Assembly (NCBI GenBank): GCA_000499405.2
Contig: HG738140.1
Location: 7,653,560 to 7,717,559, forward strand
From: Onchocerca volvulus
Lineage: Eukaryota; Nematoda; Chromadorea; Rhabditida; Onchocercidae
Length of the DNA: 64,000 bases
Reading direction: 5' to 3'
Part shown: in pieces, positions 24,990 through 36,503 of the stretch
How positions within the stretch are numbered: position 1 is the stretch's first letter
Layout of the letters: each line of letters begins with the position of its first letter
Notes under the pieces: generated by a model
What the model saw: the letters and a program-made list of their open reading frames with translations, nothing else
The model's database searches: none
Told to the model about the DNA's origin: nothing
Made by a program: the position numbers and the translations under genes

Positions 24990-26453
24990 TTAAGGTTCGT
25001 GACTTTCTTCACCTTGGTGTTCCAATGCATCAAGTTCTGCCTGCAATCCATTCATAAATCACAGAAATTAGCGTTCTATAATACATATGTCATGATTAAC
25101 ATTTCCAAAAACAACTGTGAAAATGACAGCGAATATTTTTCTATTAAATATTTTTAAAAGGTCAGGTATCAAACAGCAATTGAGAAAGCTCTAGCACAAC
25201 AAATTTAATCAGAAAGCTTACGTAATCTTTTAGGAAATTAAAATAGTTATTTCAGATCTATATTAATTCATAGATTTGGTTAGACACAAACGGCATGTGT
25301 CATAATGGTAAAGAATGCTTGATATTAATATTTTTATCTTTCTTTCAAAATGCAACTAAATTAATTTATCGCTTCCTTATTTCCCAAAAAACCATACCGC
25401 TGCTTCATCCATACGAGCTAATATATAATTAGCAGCAAGATCTTCATTTTTATCGCATGCAAAATACGCCTCGATAACCAACTGCTCCGGGAAACCCATG
25501 GATTTCAACTGGAAAGAAAAAAATCATTCACCTATAACAATCGCTAATGACCTGTTTCTGATGGGACAGTTTGCCCCTAACAATTATTAAAAATTTAAAA
25601 AAGCTCCTTTTCCTCAAATTATAAGTTATAATATGAAATAAACGGAGCGAAAAGAAATTACCCGATTGATTGCAGCTCGCTCAGCTTCAGTAACATGAAT
25701 GGCAACTTGGCGCTGTTCTCCAGCAAATGGTGCTCCTCCTGCTCTAACACCACCACCACCACCACCACCACCACCACCTCCCCCACCACTTCCAGCAGAA
25801 CCACTATTTAACAGACTGACGAATTCTTCCTGGAATAGCACTTGGTAATGCTAATTTTGTATTATCAAAAAAGTTAATACATGTAATAATTTACAACGAA
25901 TTATATGTTATATATGCTATAATTTTTTAGCACATATGGCTGATATAAAGCTGACAAATGAGAGAAACGGCGATGAAAGGAGCATCAAAAGCAGATTATC
26001 GAAGCCTACCATGATTTTCACCATTTACAAGTTTATAAATTATTCGGTACATTAATATTTTAAAATACCATGCATTTTGGCAAATATCTGGAAACACTCC
26101 AACAATAGCATTTTTCGCAAATAATAATAGCATATAGCATTACAAAATGTAAAGCGGAATTATCTATCAAGTGCGAATGTATTTTTTTGTTCTTGATATA
26201 AGGCAGTTTCGCCATCAAATGGAATCTAAAATTCTAAAACAGCACTTGGTTATTTTGAATAGCCTCCATGAGTGCTGGATTCGACTGAGCTATTTGTTGA
26301 ATGATTTGGGGAAGAATAGCAGGATTCGACTGAACCAATTCTCGAAGTTGTTCAAATTGCGGCAATTGACGCAAAAAATCAAGATTTAGACCTTGTCCTC
26401 GTTCTCCCTCCTCATGTTCTGTTGATTCTTGATGCCCTACAGAAGTTTAGTAT

Positions 26454-26522
<69 letters not shown>

Positions 26523-28432
26523 TTATTTATATAGATGAAAAACTGAAAAAGATAGCATGCTGCTAGTCTTCCATTCTATTTCTCTGCCTTCGTCTATTTT
26601 TCTAAAACACGTAAAAATCAATATTGCTACTAAAAATAAAATTAAACACACAGTTCAACTTATAATACAAAAGTGAATATCTAAATATTTACGTAAACCG
26701 ACCTCCTAAATCCTCCTCTTCAGGTATTCCTGAACATAAATATTCAACAGCACGATCACCATTGAAAAATGACGCCCGCAAAGCTCGAATCACCTAAATC
26801 ATAGCCAGTACGAAATGCAGCATAAAAATTCTGAAAAAAGCTTACTATTTCTGAAGCAACTAACTTTATCACGAGGATAGCCCATTGCTATAATAGCTTG
26901 AGCTGTTTCTTCTTCTTCGGGAGTAAGATCATCTGAAGATATTTGTTTTTTGAGGAAATAATTTAGACATCTGTAAATGTAATAAACTGATATGAGATTG
27001 TAATGCTTTAAATAGATGACATCTAACGTAATTCAAATTTAATACTGGCCGAGATATGCAGTGAGTCCTTTGTTATAACAGTTTTCATAAGGAAACTCTT
27101 AGCAATGAATTCTGTATATCTCACTGTAAAACTAAAAAAACTAAAAAAAAAAAAAAAAAGAAAAAAAAAAGAAAAAAAAATGAATTAAAAACGATAGACC
27201 ACTCTATATTCAAAATACAAAGAGTCTGTTATTTATCCACACCGGCTGAATACATGTGCTATAAACAGTCTACTAACCTGGATTTTGTGGCGTCGTTGGA
27301 CTACTATCCGTTACAGAAGTTGGGGCTACTGTCGTAACTGGTGTACCTGCAGGTATTTGCAAATTTGAAGGCTGAGAAGCCGACTCGACAGGAACAACTC
27401 CGACAGGTTTTTTCTAAAAGTGTTGCAAATATATAGAACCAAAGGAAAATAATAAAAATTCACATAAGTTACTTTGCATTTTTTCGCAATCCAATCTAGC
27501 AGATTAAAAGTTTTATCTATAAGATCATGAAAAATTATTGTCAATTTAATCTGTGCAAAATTACATACAATGAGTAAATATGATTAAGTAGTATAATTAC
27601 AAGCTTCACTTTTCTGTCGTACAAATGAATCAGCTGAATGAAATTCTTATTGAAACTTAACCAACTTTTCGAGAAAGAATATGACTATATCCATAGACAT
27701 AGATATCAAAACATGATTCCTATTTGATTACTGAATACTTTCGCGAATTCGCAGAAAAAAAGTTAAGAATATCGAAATGCAACTGATACTTACTCTTGCA
27801 ATCATAACGACGACAAATTTGGAAGGATCAATCATCACTTCTTCAACTGTCTGAGCATTTTCAAGAACCTAAAAGTATTTCAAGTTGAATCAGTAAAAAA
27901 ACTTGTAAAAAATTACTGCCTGAATTAATTAACATTAAATTTATAACGACAAAAATGGTATTACAGAAGAAAAATAATCTTCCTGAACTTACTTTTCCAT
28001 TGTAGATGAGTTTTTGACATTCAACGGGATAATCCGCTTCACCTTTCTCTTCCGCTATTTTCGCTTTCACTTCGCCAATCTGAGATGATACTTTTCAGTT
28101 AAAATAACTAAATATCCATATTTTCAAATGTTTTTGATAATTGTCAAAGAGAGCAAAATTGCATAAACCGTTTAATCGGCTGCAGGGAACTAAAGGATAG
28201 AACGTATTGAAATTTTATATCACCATAAAAACCAAAAAATTTTCTGTATTATACTTTCGTAACATCACCCCAGATTATTCAAATAACTTCTGCAACATTT
28301 AGTCTTTTCATCATTCCCTTTAGAAAAAAAACAAAATATAAACTACAAATTTAAGGAAAAATTAACCGTTGAGTGAGGATCCAATTCGATCTCAAAACTC
28401 ACTTGCGCAATGGTCTTAAAGGTGACCAACAT
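24990..28432 (-). CDS. rad-23: RAD23, UBL-UBA shuttle for the proteasome and XPC
   Basis: Ten exons encode about 347 residues: 28367-28432, 27993-28079, 27794-27868, 27278-27413, 26865-26932, 26703-26793, 26246-26436, 25662-25829, 25398-25508, 24990-25040. Domains in order: a ubiquitin-like domain (1-76, [10 protein letters not shown] to KFVVVMIAR), a Ser/Thr/Pro/Val linker, UBA1 (about 123-170, with [10 protein letters not shown]), an XPC-binding/STI1 domain (about 190-245, [17 protein letters not shown]), a poly-Gly linker, and UBA2 (about 283-328, [20 protein letters not shown]). This is the complete RAD23 architecture at a normal length. RAD23 carries ubiquitylated substrates to the proteasome and stabilises XPC in nucleotide excision repair. 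The donor after exon 7 is a weak GTGCTG. Intron 6 holds an AT microsatellite. An acceptor lies 16 nt upstream of the ATG. Confidence 0.96.
25748..25793 (-). repeat. Coding GGT/CCA triplet run in RAD23
   Basis: The plus strand shows a run of CACCAC-type triplets that the minus strand reads as about 13 consecutive glycines between the XPC-binding domain and UBA2. The neighbouring residues ([15 protein letters not shown]) form an extended flexible linker. Repeat length is likely polymorphic. Confidence 0.8.
26459..26516. repeat. (AT)n microsatellite in RAD23 intron 6
   Basis: About 28 uninterrupted AT dinucleotides stand 23 nt beyond the acceptor of exon 7 on the intron side. This is normal simple-sequence DNA, and its length may not be assembled reliably. 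Confidence 0.95.
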
Positions 28433-29314
28433 TATTGTTTGGATAACCCTAAAGATTGTTCAAAATTTTATAAACATGATCAACTCAATCATACATCACG
28501 CATTGTTGAGAGAGATAATATATGCTCAGGTTAAATAAATGAACTTATAAACAACAAGAAACAAAAAGAGCTAATGTAGAAAACTATACTTCACATCTTG
28601 AAAAAAGGTCATCATTTCTTCATCACAACAAAAAAAAAAGTTGAAATGTCAACGAAATATGTTAATAATTTGTCATAATTTCATGTTCACTGAATTAATA
28701 AAAAAAAATTTCATTTCTTTTTTTACTTCAGTGAGCATGGAATTAGACAGATTATTAACGCATTTTGTTGACATTTTTCAAAAATACCACTTACAGCTAA
28801 CAGCATTTTTATCATCACTTACCTATAGCTAAGAATCTCAGCGAGAATACTTATCTTTAAGTTGATAAGAAAAATTCCATAAAAAAAAATATATTTCCTG
28901 TAGAAGCCTTAAAATAGGAAGAGACCTATCCAGATATTCGAAGACATGTTTTATCGATAGTGATTCAAATACATACTGTTAAGCAACAAACATATCTCTC
29001 ATAGATTTAGTCACTTATTTTAATCCACCCACTGATTGTATTGTATGCAAAATTTGCTTTATAGATCCTTCACAGAGTTAAATTATTTACCTTAATTTGT
29101 TCAATTAGCAATCAATTCGTATGATAAATTTTATAAATTTCGAATCATCTAACAAGTATAAATTGTGGTGGTTATCTTCCTAAGAATAATAATGAACCAA
29201 TCAAATTTGTTTTTATCCAATAACATGTAATCCAGCTGTGTCCATTACAACTGGATATAATTGGATTCAATTGGATATTATATCTAATTTGAAGTTACTA
29301 CAACATTTCCTGGG
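28433..29314. other. Divergent intergenic region, RAD23 / ERI-1-like
   Basis: The AG at 28450-28449 on the minus strand (TCTTTAG) is a likely RAD23 trans-splice acceptor, 16 nt before its ATG. The rest is AT-rich with no open spliceable segment. The two genes diverge, so promoters for both must lie here or in the repeat that follows. Confidence 0.5.
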
Positions 29315-29430
29315 AATTCTACGGGTCAATTAAAATCATACAAAATTGTACACGTCAATCAGGATTTCATGGAATCGTACGCGTCAATCAAGATCTCACG
29401 GAATTTTACGGGTCAATCAAAATCTCACTT
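29315..29430. repeat. Four 29-bp tandem units upstream of the ERI-1-like gene
   Basis: Units at 29315-29343, 29344-29372, 29373-29401 and 29402-29430 are exactly 29 bp each. Each has AAT at its start and the core TACRYGTCAATYA. The array lies about 510 bp upstream of the start codon at 29942, so the conserved core could be a protein-binding site, but this is inference. Confidence 0.8.
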
Positions 29431-29928
29431 TGATTTAAGAGAAATCAACTGAAAAGCACATGAATTGGTATAAGAGACTGAAATGGTCCCCTACGAACGA
29501 CTAAACAGACACGACCAAAACAGAACGGACATTCTACGTAAAACACTCAAGGTAATTCATACTTTAATGATTAACGTAGGACAAATTAATAACGGCTAGC
29601 CGCCAAATACTATGAAAATTTGTAATCTCACAGAAGATGGGAATAATTGGTAACGAAGGATATAGGATGATTCCTTTGTTTACGTAGCATTTTTCATTAA
29701 GAATTATAAACATTGGGCGGTTGTTTACAAACATTGAACATTATTTCAATACTATAAAGATGAATGATTTTTTCTCAAATATTTTCGAAACTTTTTTTTC
29801 TTAAATATTTTTTTTTACATTCAAGTTTTCAGCTGTTCAATCCAGATTTCCTTCTATTTTTCATATCTAGGTTTCATTCGGCAAGTTATTGCTTCATATA
29901 AATTATATAGCCTTATCTTATTTATTAT

Positions 29929-29930
29929 AG
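29929..29930 (+). promoter_or_regulatory. Predicted trans-splice acceptor of the ERI-1-like gene
   Basis: TTTATTATAG ends 11 nt before the ATG at 29942, and no upstream exon is apparent. Confidence 0.45.
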
Positions 29931-29941
29931 TGAATCGACTG

Positions 29942-32900
29942 ATGGCTAATTCGTCATCTAGCATGGACGACGAACTGGAAAAATTCTATAAGTTAATAAT
30001 TGAAGCGTCGCAAAAGATTCAAGAAATGAAGCTGAAAGATACGGGCAGTAAATGAACTTTTTGTTATGCTTTGATTTAAGTTGATTTTTGCCATTACTTC
30101 CACATTGTATTGTGTCAATTTCAATTATTTAGAAAAATAACTATTGGGAAATTTTTTGTGTAATAATTTGATTGTACATTTTTCATTTCTCGAAAAAACT
30201 AAAAATTTCTGACATTTAAAAAATCATTCTTTCATAATAGCTGTAGAAACTAAATGAATTCAATATTGTAAAAACAGAATTTTCAGAATTTAGATTCTTA
30301 CAGATTCCGAGTTCAAGGTAGCGGAAGATGATAATGCGCCATATGTACTGCCAGTAGTGCCTTATAAAGAACCGCTGAGAAAAAACCCGAAACATGTGCT
30401 ACATGTGATGAAGCGTTTACATTCCATGACTACAGTTGAAATGCAGAAGGAATTGAAGAAAGCACATATCGATTCTCGGTAGGTACATCAGCGATTTTTG
30501 GTATATTATATATCAGTTAAGGAAACTGAAATTGGATTTCCGTCCAGAAAAAATTCTTTAGTAGGAGGATCGGAAAAAGATTGATATTTGCTATTATCGC
30601 AAATCCTTCTCGTTGACTACGTCTCACTAATTAGTGCTGTTACTTGTCATTTATCAGCATTTTCATTTATCTGTTGCTTCTTCGGGAATCAGCTAAAAGT
30701 GTCTTAAGTCACTTTAGTGTTAAAATCACTTAAGATACTTTTAGCTGATTTTAAAATTGGTGTCTTTTTTTAAATTTATAATTAACACAGTTTTTTTGCA
30801 TAATTGATTTATTGTTTTTTAATTTTTTTTTTTCAAAATAATTATATTACTTAAGTGGAAAACGAAGTCAGCTGTACAAAAGGTTGAAGAAGTATTTCCG
30901 AAAAGAATATACAATTATTAAAAACGCAGAACCTCTACGAAATAAAACTGAAGCATTTTATGACTATTTTGTGGTAATTTAACCAATTTTTCTATCTTCT
31001 GAAATAAATTTTAAAAAAATAGTAGATTGAAATTAGAATTTAGAATATTTTTTCGTAGACTAGAAGTCCGAAGATTTTATACTAATGAAAAAAATGATGA
31101 TTGTTTACGCAAGTTGAATCCATTCACGCTCCGCCTGGCCGATCCGCTAGTCTATGTGGACGGCCATGCTTCGCGTATCTGGCTCCAGTAGTCTACATAT
31201 TTAGGGCTCTAAATAAAGATGTCAGTGTTCGTTTGTTCAAAATCTTAAACCACCGAAAGTTCTTAAAAACTCACCTTATCTATATTAATTCAAAATCTTA
31301 GATATCGGAAAGTCCTTAATCTATTGCTTTGGAATTTTGACACAACGTTGCATTCGAATACGCGCATGTTTTTGAATATTTATTATTATTTATTAGTATT
31401 TGTTATTATTTATAATTTTCACTATTATTTATTACTTTTTTTAAATTATTTATTGTTATTTATTATTGTTCAGTGTTATTTATTGTTGTTTGTTATTCAT
31501 TATTGTTTATTATTATTTAATTATTAATTATTATTAGAGAAATGGGAGGAAGAAGAATGAGAGAAAAAAAGGAATGCGGAATTAATAAACTCCGCCTCCT
31601 CGATTACTTTTAGTTGTCACGCACGTGACACGTGAAAAAAAAGTGTTTATATAAGAGCACGCATCTATTCGAATGCAAGGATCTGTCAAACTTTGAAAAA
31701 AGTCGATGAAGAACTTGCAGAGGTCACTGAGAAGTAACAGGAGCATTTACATTTTTATTTATATAGATTTAAAAACATTATTCAACCATCACTTTTATTA
31801 CTCATATGTTTTTGAATTGCATTTTGAAAAAGTATAATCATGCAGAATTCCTCGCAGGTAATGGATTTCGAATGTACATGTGAAGCCGATCTCTATAATT
31901 ATAATCATGAAATTATCGAATTTCCAGCTATTCTTGTTGATGTACGGAAAAAAGAAATTGTAAGCAGTACAAACTATTATATTTACTTATTATTTCTAGA
32001 TCATTTGCTCTAAATTTCTTTATATTTTAAGGTAGTCTCTTGAAAATATCCTTATAAGAGCATATTTTAATTCGGCGTAATAAATAACCTTGACCAATTC
32101 GATTTATCCTAATTTTATTTCATTATTTCAATTCGTCATATGTTTATTATTTTCTTTGCACAAAATGAATCAAATGAACGGCATTTTGTTTGATTTCCCT
32201 CGCAAATGTTTTATTTCATTATATTTCAAAGTCGCCAGTTTCCAGGTGGATATATTTCATTCATATGTACGACCATTAGTGAATCCGCAACTTAGTGAAT
32301 TTTGTTCCGCCTTTACTGGTATTACTCAAGAAATGGTTGACAAAGCTTTACCATTCATTGATGTCCTGGATTCTTTCCGAGCCTGGATGCAGTCGCATCG
32401 TTTAGGACAAAAAGATGTACGCTACGCTTTCGTAACTGACGGGTTTGTTCAATGTAACAAAATTTATAACGAAAAATTAGGACTATAATGAGCGAATCCC
32501 GAAACATAAATTGCCGGTAACTTCCGGATTATGGCTACAGAGACTAATCCAATGATCCAACGATTCACTGTTTTCTCTGTTGATTTTGATCCTGCCTCAT
32601 TTTTGGCTTATTATTGGCATATTTATAGGCCTTGGGATATCGCTAAATTTTTTCAAATGCAGTGCATTCAGGTATTAGTATTTCCTTATTTCAGCACATT
32701 TTTTATTGATCAAGCAGTTTTGTTGCAGTATTCCATCTATATTACTGCTGTTTTGTTGCAGAGTAAATTAAATGCTGTTCCTCATGATTTTCGATTTTAT
32801 ATCAACATTCGAAGATCGTTCGCAAATAAATATTGTAAAAGTAATGACAGTTAATTTCACTATGAATATTGATTTTGCTATGGTTCCCTTTAAATTAAGC

Positions 32901-33641
32901 TAACTTGACTAGACTCGCATATAGCAAATTACTATAATTACAAAATTTTTAGGACGCTCGATGCAAAAGATTAATCTAAGTGGGATGTTAACATTTCTTA
33001 ACATGGAATTCGAAGGTCGCGAACATTCTGGACTGGATGATTCTAAGAATATTGCAAGAATTGTTATAAAAATGTTGGAAGATAAATCTGAGTTAAGGGT
33101 ACGTTCTCATTTTCTTCCGTTTGTTGGTACGATGTTTTTTAATTATCGAGGACTAAATTAAGATTAGTAGACCTTCCATTTCTTCCGAAAAACGTTAATT
33201 TCAGAAATCCAAATTTATTAAATTCGTATTTAAGCCAAACATAATTTTCTGGACCGCAAGTAAACATATTTTCAGGTAAACGAGAAGCTTGTTCGAAGTA
33301 AGGAAGCTGAAAAAGTTAGTTTCTAGTCAAACAAGTAAATTTTTCAAAAAAAAGATATTGAATCTGAAAGAAAACTAAAGGTTAACTGAATTATTAGTAT
33401 TTTCGAAAGCTATTTGAAACATTCACTTTCACTGTATTTTAAAAATACAGTAATTGATAGTTTCCAGAATCATTATTACATAAGTCAACTTCAGGCAAAA
33501 ATACTGTTACCAGATAATAAGGAATATCGGGATCGGCAGGTTTGGAGAGATAATTTTTTATACATAATACAGCAGATAAGCCGGGATTCGTTTATCAGTG
33601 GTGAATATTTGGACTGTGACACATGTGATGAGAATGACTAA
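29942..33641 (+). CDS. eri-1: ERI-1/3'hExo-like SAP-DEDDh 3'-5' exoribonuclease
   Basis: Ten exons encode about 392 residues: 29942-30047, 30304-30478, 30856-30973, 31858-31959, 32246-32442, 32629-32671, 32762-32840, 32953-33098, 33276-33314, 33468-33641. A SAP domain (about 74-112, MTTVEMQKELKKAHIDSRGK) precedes a DEDDh nuclease. Exo I is VMDFECTCE (D136, E138), Exo II is YAFVTDGPWD (D232), and Exo III is REHSGLDDSKNIARI (H298, D303). All catalytic residues are present. In C. elegans ERI-1 limits RNAi and trims 5.8S rRNA; in mammals 3'hExo acts on histone mRNA ends. The nuclease core and SAP domain are unmistakable; the C-terminal 65 residues are not recognisable. Intron 3 carries Helitron debris. 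Confidence 0.93.
31101..31767. mobile_element. Helitron fragments inside ERI-1 intron 3
   Basis: Two opposite signatures are seen. On the plus strand a 3'-end-like GGCTCCAGTAGT (about 31180) is followed by a 5'-end-like stretch (CTAAATAAAGATGTCAGTGT, 31209 on) and the subterminal motif with GCATTCGAATACG (about 31350). On the minus strand a clean 5' end, TCTATATAAATAAAAATG, starts at 31767 after host A and carries the inverted motif near 31660-31680. The span between is AT-rich filler. These are nested or composite insertions; no coding sequence is present and the host splice sites are intact. Confidence 0.6.
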
Positions 33642-34436
33642 ACTTATTTTCGCTTTGCTCTTGGATTGGAAACTGTCTTTTTGCCTTCTAGAAAATCCAA
33701 TAATCTTGGTTACTATTTAAAAAACTTTCGACTTTAAAGCATTTCGCCTGTCATGATTTGTAAAGCAGAATACAATTTTGTGTTAAAATGTATAGCAAAC
33801 ATATAACGATAACTGAAGAAGGAAAGAGAATCCTGTTTTGATATTATATAACTTAAGAGTCATTATGATTGAAGATATTTCCAAAGTCAATTATACTTGC
33901 AAAAAAAGACTGAGTAGGAAAGGTAATCTAAGGAACAGATTTGGGTAGGTAGGATCTACCTATGAAAAGTAGCAAATCTGATAAAGTGATATCATTGAAA
34001 TATGAAGTCACAATAACATCCGACATCGAAATGAATAATTTAGCGGATAGTTCAGACAGTCAACTATTTGAAAATTTAGAAACATAGTGAAATTTTATAC
34101 ACAAAATTTTCAAATACACATAAATAATGGAAAATGGATATTTGTTGTTAAATGTTCTGCTACTTCCCCGCATTTACAACGCGAAATATAGACCCGATCT
34201 AGAAAGATATAATTCAAACGTGAATACATATATGGTGGCTCAACAAGTTTTTCTGAAAATAGATTATTTCTTAAAGACCAAAGTAAATCATTTCGTGTTT
34301 TGATACGACCACATTCTAATCCTAATCAAAATTCCCGAACTTTATCTCTGAAACAGCTAACATTTTTATTTGTTTTCTAACTCTAATGTCATGTACCAAA
34401 ACAATGATTAGTGATTCATGGAAATTGAAAATATTT
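33642..34436. other. Convergent intergenic gap, ERI-1-like / TMEM203
   Basis: Holds the presumed 3' UTRs of both genes. No other open or structured sequence was found. Confidence 0.5.
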
Positions 34437-35564
34437 TTATAATAAAAGAAATGCTTGAAAGCATAATGCAGCCATGAGCACCCATACAGGCATGAAAACA
34501 ATGCCATATGAAGATTGAACTGCAACTTGTCCATCCTCTAAATCACCGTTCATCTTATAACATAACAGCGCTTCAAATATACCGATCATAACAAGTCTTA
34601 ACCAGCTAAATGCGTGCCTGAAATTCGTCCAAATTATTTCCAATTATAAACGAAGTATTTTGGATCTATCCGAACGAAATCATTTTTGAAAATACCACTA
34701 GCAAGAAAATTTCTATTTTTCCGATAAGCATGAATGAATATAAGCTTTTCATTTGAAGTAATTACGGAGATTTCACAATAAATTTCAAGTAAACAAGATT
34801 TCTTTTCTTGGACAGAATTTTTAGGTTCTAAAGCACTATGATATCGCACAGCATTTTCACTTTTACTAACAACCTAACAATGAGCTGGATAAATGTAAAA
34901 ATGTCAAAGAAAAGAAACCGTTATAGATAAATTAAAAAACACGGAAAATGAGATTAGAAAATACTTTAAAATGGGATCCTTGCATTGTTTTTCCTCTACT
35001 ATTGCTCGTACCAAGACAATAAACAGGAAATACAAGTTGAGTATGGTGGCGATAAATAATGGTGTGAATACATGCCAATAGGTCAGGCTCGAATAAACTT
35101 CAGTTTTTAGGACCTATAGATTTGCAAAATTACCTTAAAGCAGTTACCTATTCAATGCATCATAGAAATATTGAGAGAGTGCCAACAAAAGCAGAATCAG
35201 CAAAATATTTGATCAATCGAATCAATCGATGAACCTATTTATCGACATCATTCATATTTACAACAGCTCTTTAACCGTTTTACCTATCGTTTCTTCTCTC
35301 CGATCTCAAACAAAAAAATCATGACTTATCTCTAAAGCATTTTAAAGAAACTTATGACTAGTATTAAATTTGATTATTCAAATTTCAAATCGAAATTTTT
35401 TATTGCAAGTCAGATACTCGTTACTTTTTCAAATATGTTATTTAAGAAAATAATAGAAGAGCACTTACAACAAGAACGGAAAAAATAAGTAGTCCGATAG
35501 CATGAAGCCAGATTTCAAAAATTGTAACACCAGTCCAGCGCATAAATTCACTTATAGAAAGCAT
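34437..35564 (-). CDS. TMEM203-like four-pass ER membrane protein
   Basis: Three exons encode about 141 residues: 35469-35564, 34965-35113, 34437-34617. The start, MLSISEFMRWTGVTIFEIWL, aligns with human TMEM203 (MLFSLRELVQWLGFATFEIF), and the LHAIGLLIFSVLV segment, YWHVFTPLFIA, LRLVMIGIFEALLCYKMNG and the final hydrophobic helix follow in the same order. Human TMEM203 is 136 residues. Four hydrophobic segments are visible. The family sits in the endoplasmic reticulum and has been linked to calcium handling and STING signalling in mammals; whether that holds in a nematode is inference. An acceptor (CACTTCAG) lies 10 nt before the ATG, and the gene is divergent from ETFB. Confidence 0.85.
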
Positions 35565-36503
35565 AGAATGGCTTCTGAAGTGAAGGACAGAATCCTTCTT
35601 AGCTGCTTCTCAGATAGTATCCTTCTTGCAGCAACGCTGACAGTAACATCTACTATCGAGAAGAATTGAACTACCGGATTGATAGGTATTGAATATATAT
35701 ATCCATGCAAATAATTTAATCCATCGTAGAAATCTGTTCGGTAAGTAATTTGACTTGGCACAAGTGTGCTTATTCTGTAATTTCGAATTTTAATATTACT
35801 CGATACACAATTCGTGAAGTCCGAGAGATCGCGGAAATGGATATAAAAACAATGAATGATAATTAAGATAACGAGTTTAAACAGATAACTTTTCGCCAAA
35901 CTTTTGCGACAGTTTCTATCCGATTTCTTGCATGAGTTGCGATAGATGGAGTGAGTGAGTAGGTCAAGAAAGAATGATAACGGAAAGAAGAGAAAGAGAG
36001 AAAGAGGAAGGCATTGAGAGGTTGAAATTTAATTTTGTTGTTTCAAATCTGCGGTGTGTGATACAAGAGGAATGGCATCAACGTGGACCCGTGGCGGACT
36101 TTGGACTGACTTGTTTATTCGTGCATTCATTTCTTCACAAATAGTTGTCTGAGAACTTCTTCCTTTCCATTCTTATACATGTTTGTTTGCATAATTTATT
36201 TTATTGATTAGATGTTTTTTGAGAATTATTTACGAATTTCGATATGTCACGTAGCTAATTTAAAAAAAAAAAACAGTAAAAAAGCTTCCAGTAACCAATT
36301 GTTTCTCTTCATGTTTCCAATTAGAATGGAAATTGATGGCATGGAATTGAAGTTTTTAGAATAATTTTTTTTTAACATAAAAATAAATATAATAAGCATT
36401 TTGAAATTAACTTACGAGATTTGAATTTTTTAAGGATTCATTCGATATTGACAATTTTAAAAATGCAGATCATATTATAATATGTTTAGTTGTTACGAAG
36501 CCA
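35565..36503. other. Divergent promoter region, TMEM203 / ETFB
   Basis: About 0.94 kb. It includes a purine-rich tract at 35941-36020 (GGAAAGAAGAGAAAGAGAGA) and a short GC-richer block near 36070-36110 with a 26-codon ORF I do not credit. Likely trans-splice acceptors are the minus-strand AG at 35576-35575 for TMEM203 and the plus-strand AG at 36488-36489 for ETFB. Confidence 0.45.

Noticed and set aside
34322..34534. Minus-strand ORF overlapping the end of TMEM203
   Set aside because: Wrong frame of exon 3; the TMEM203 frame explains the sequence.
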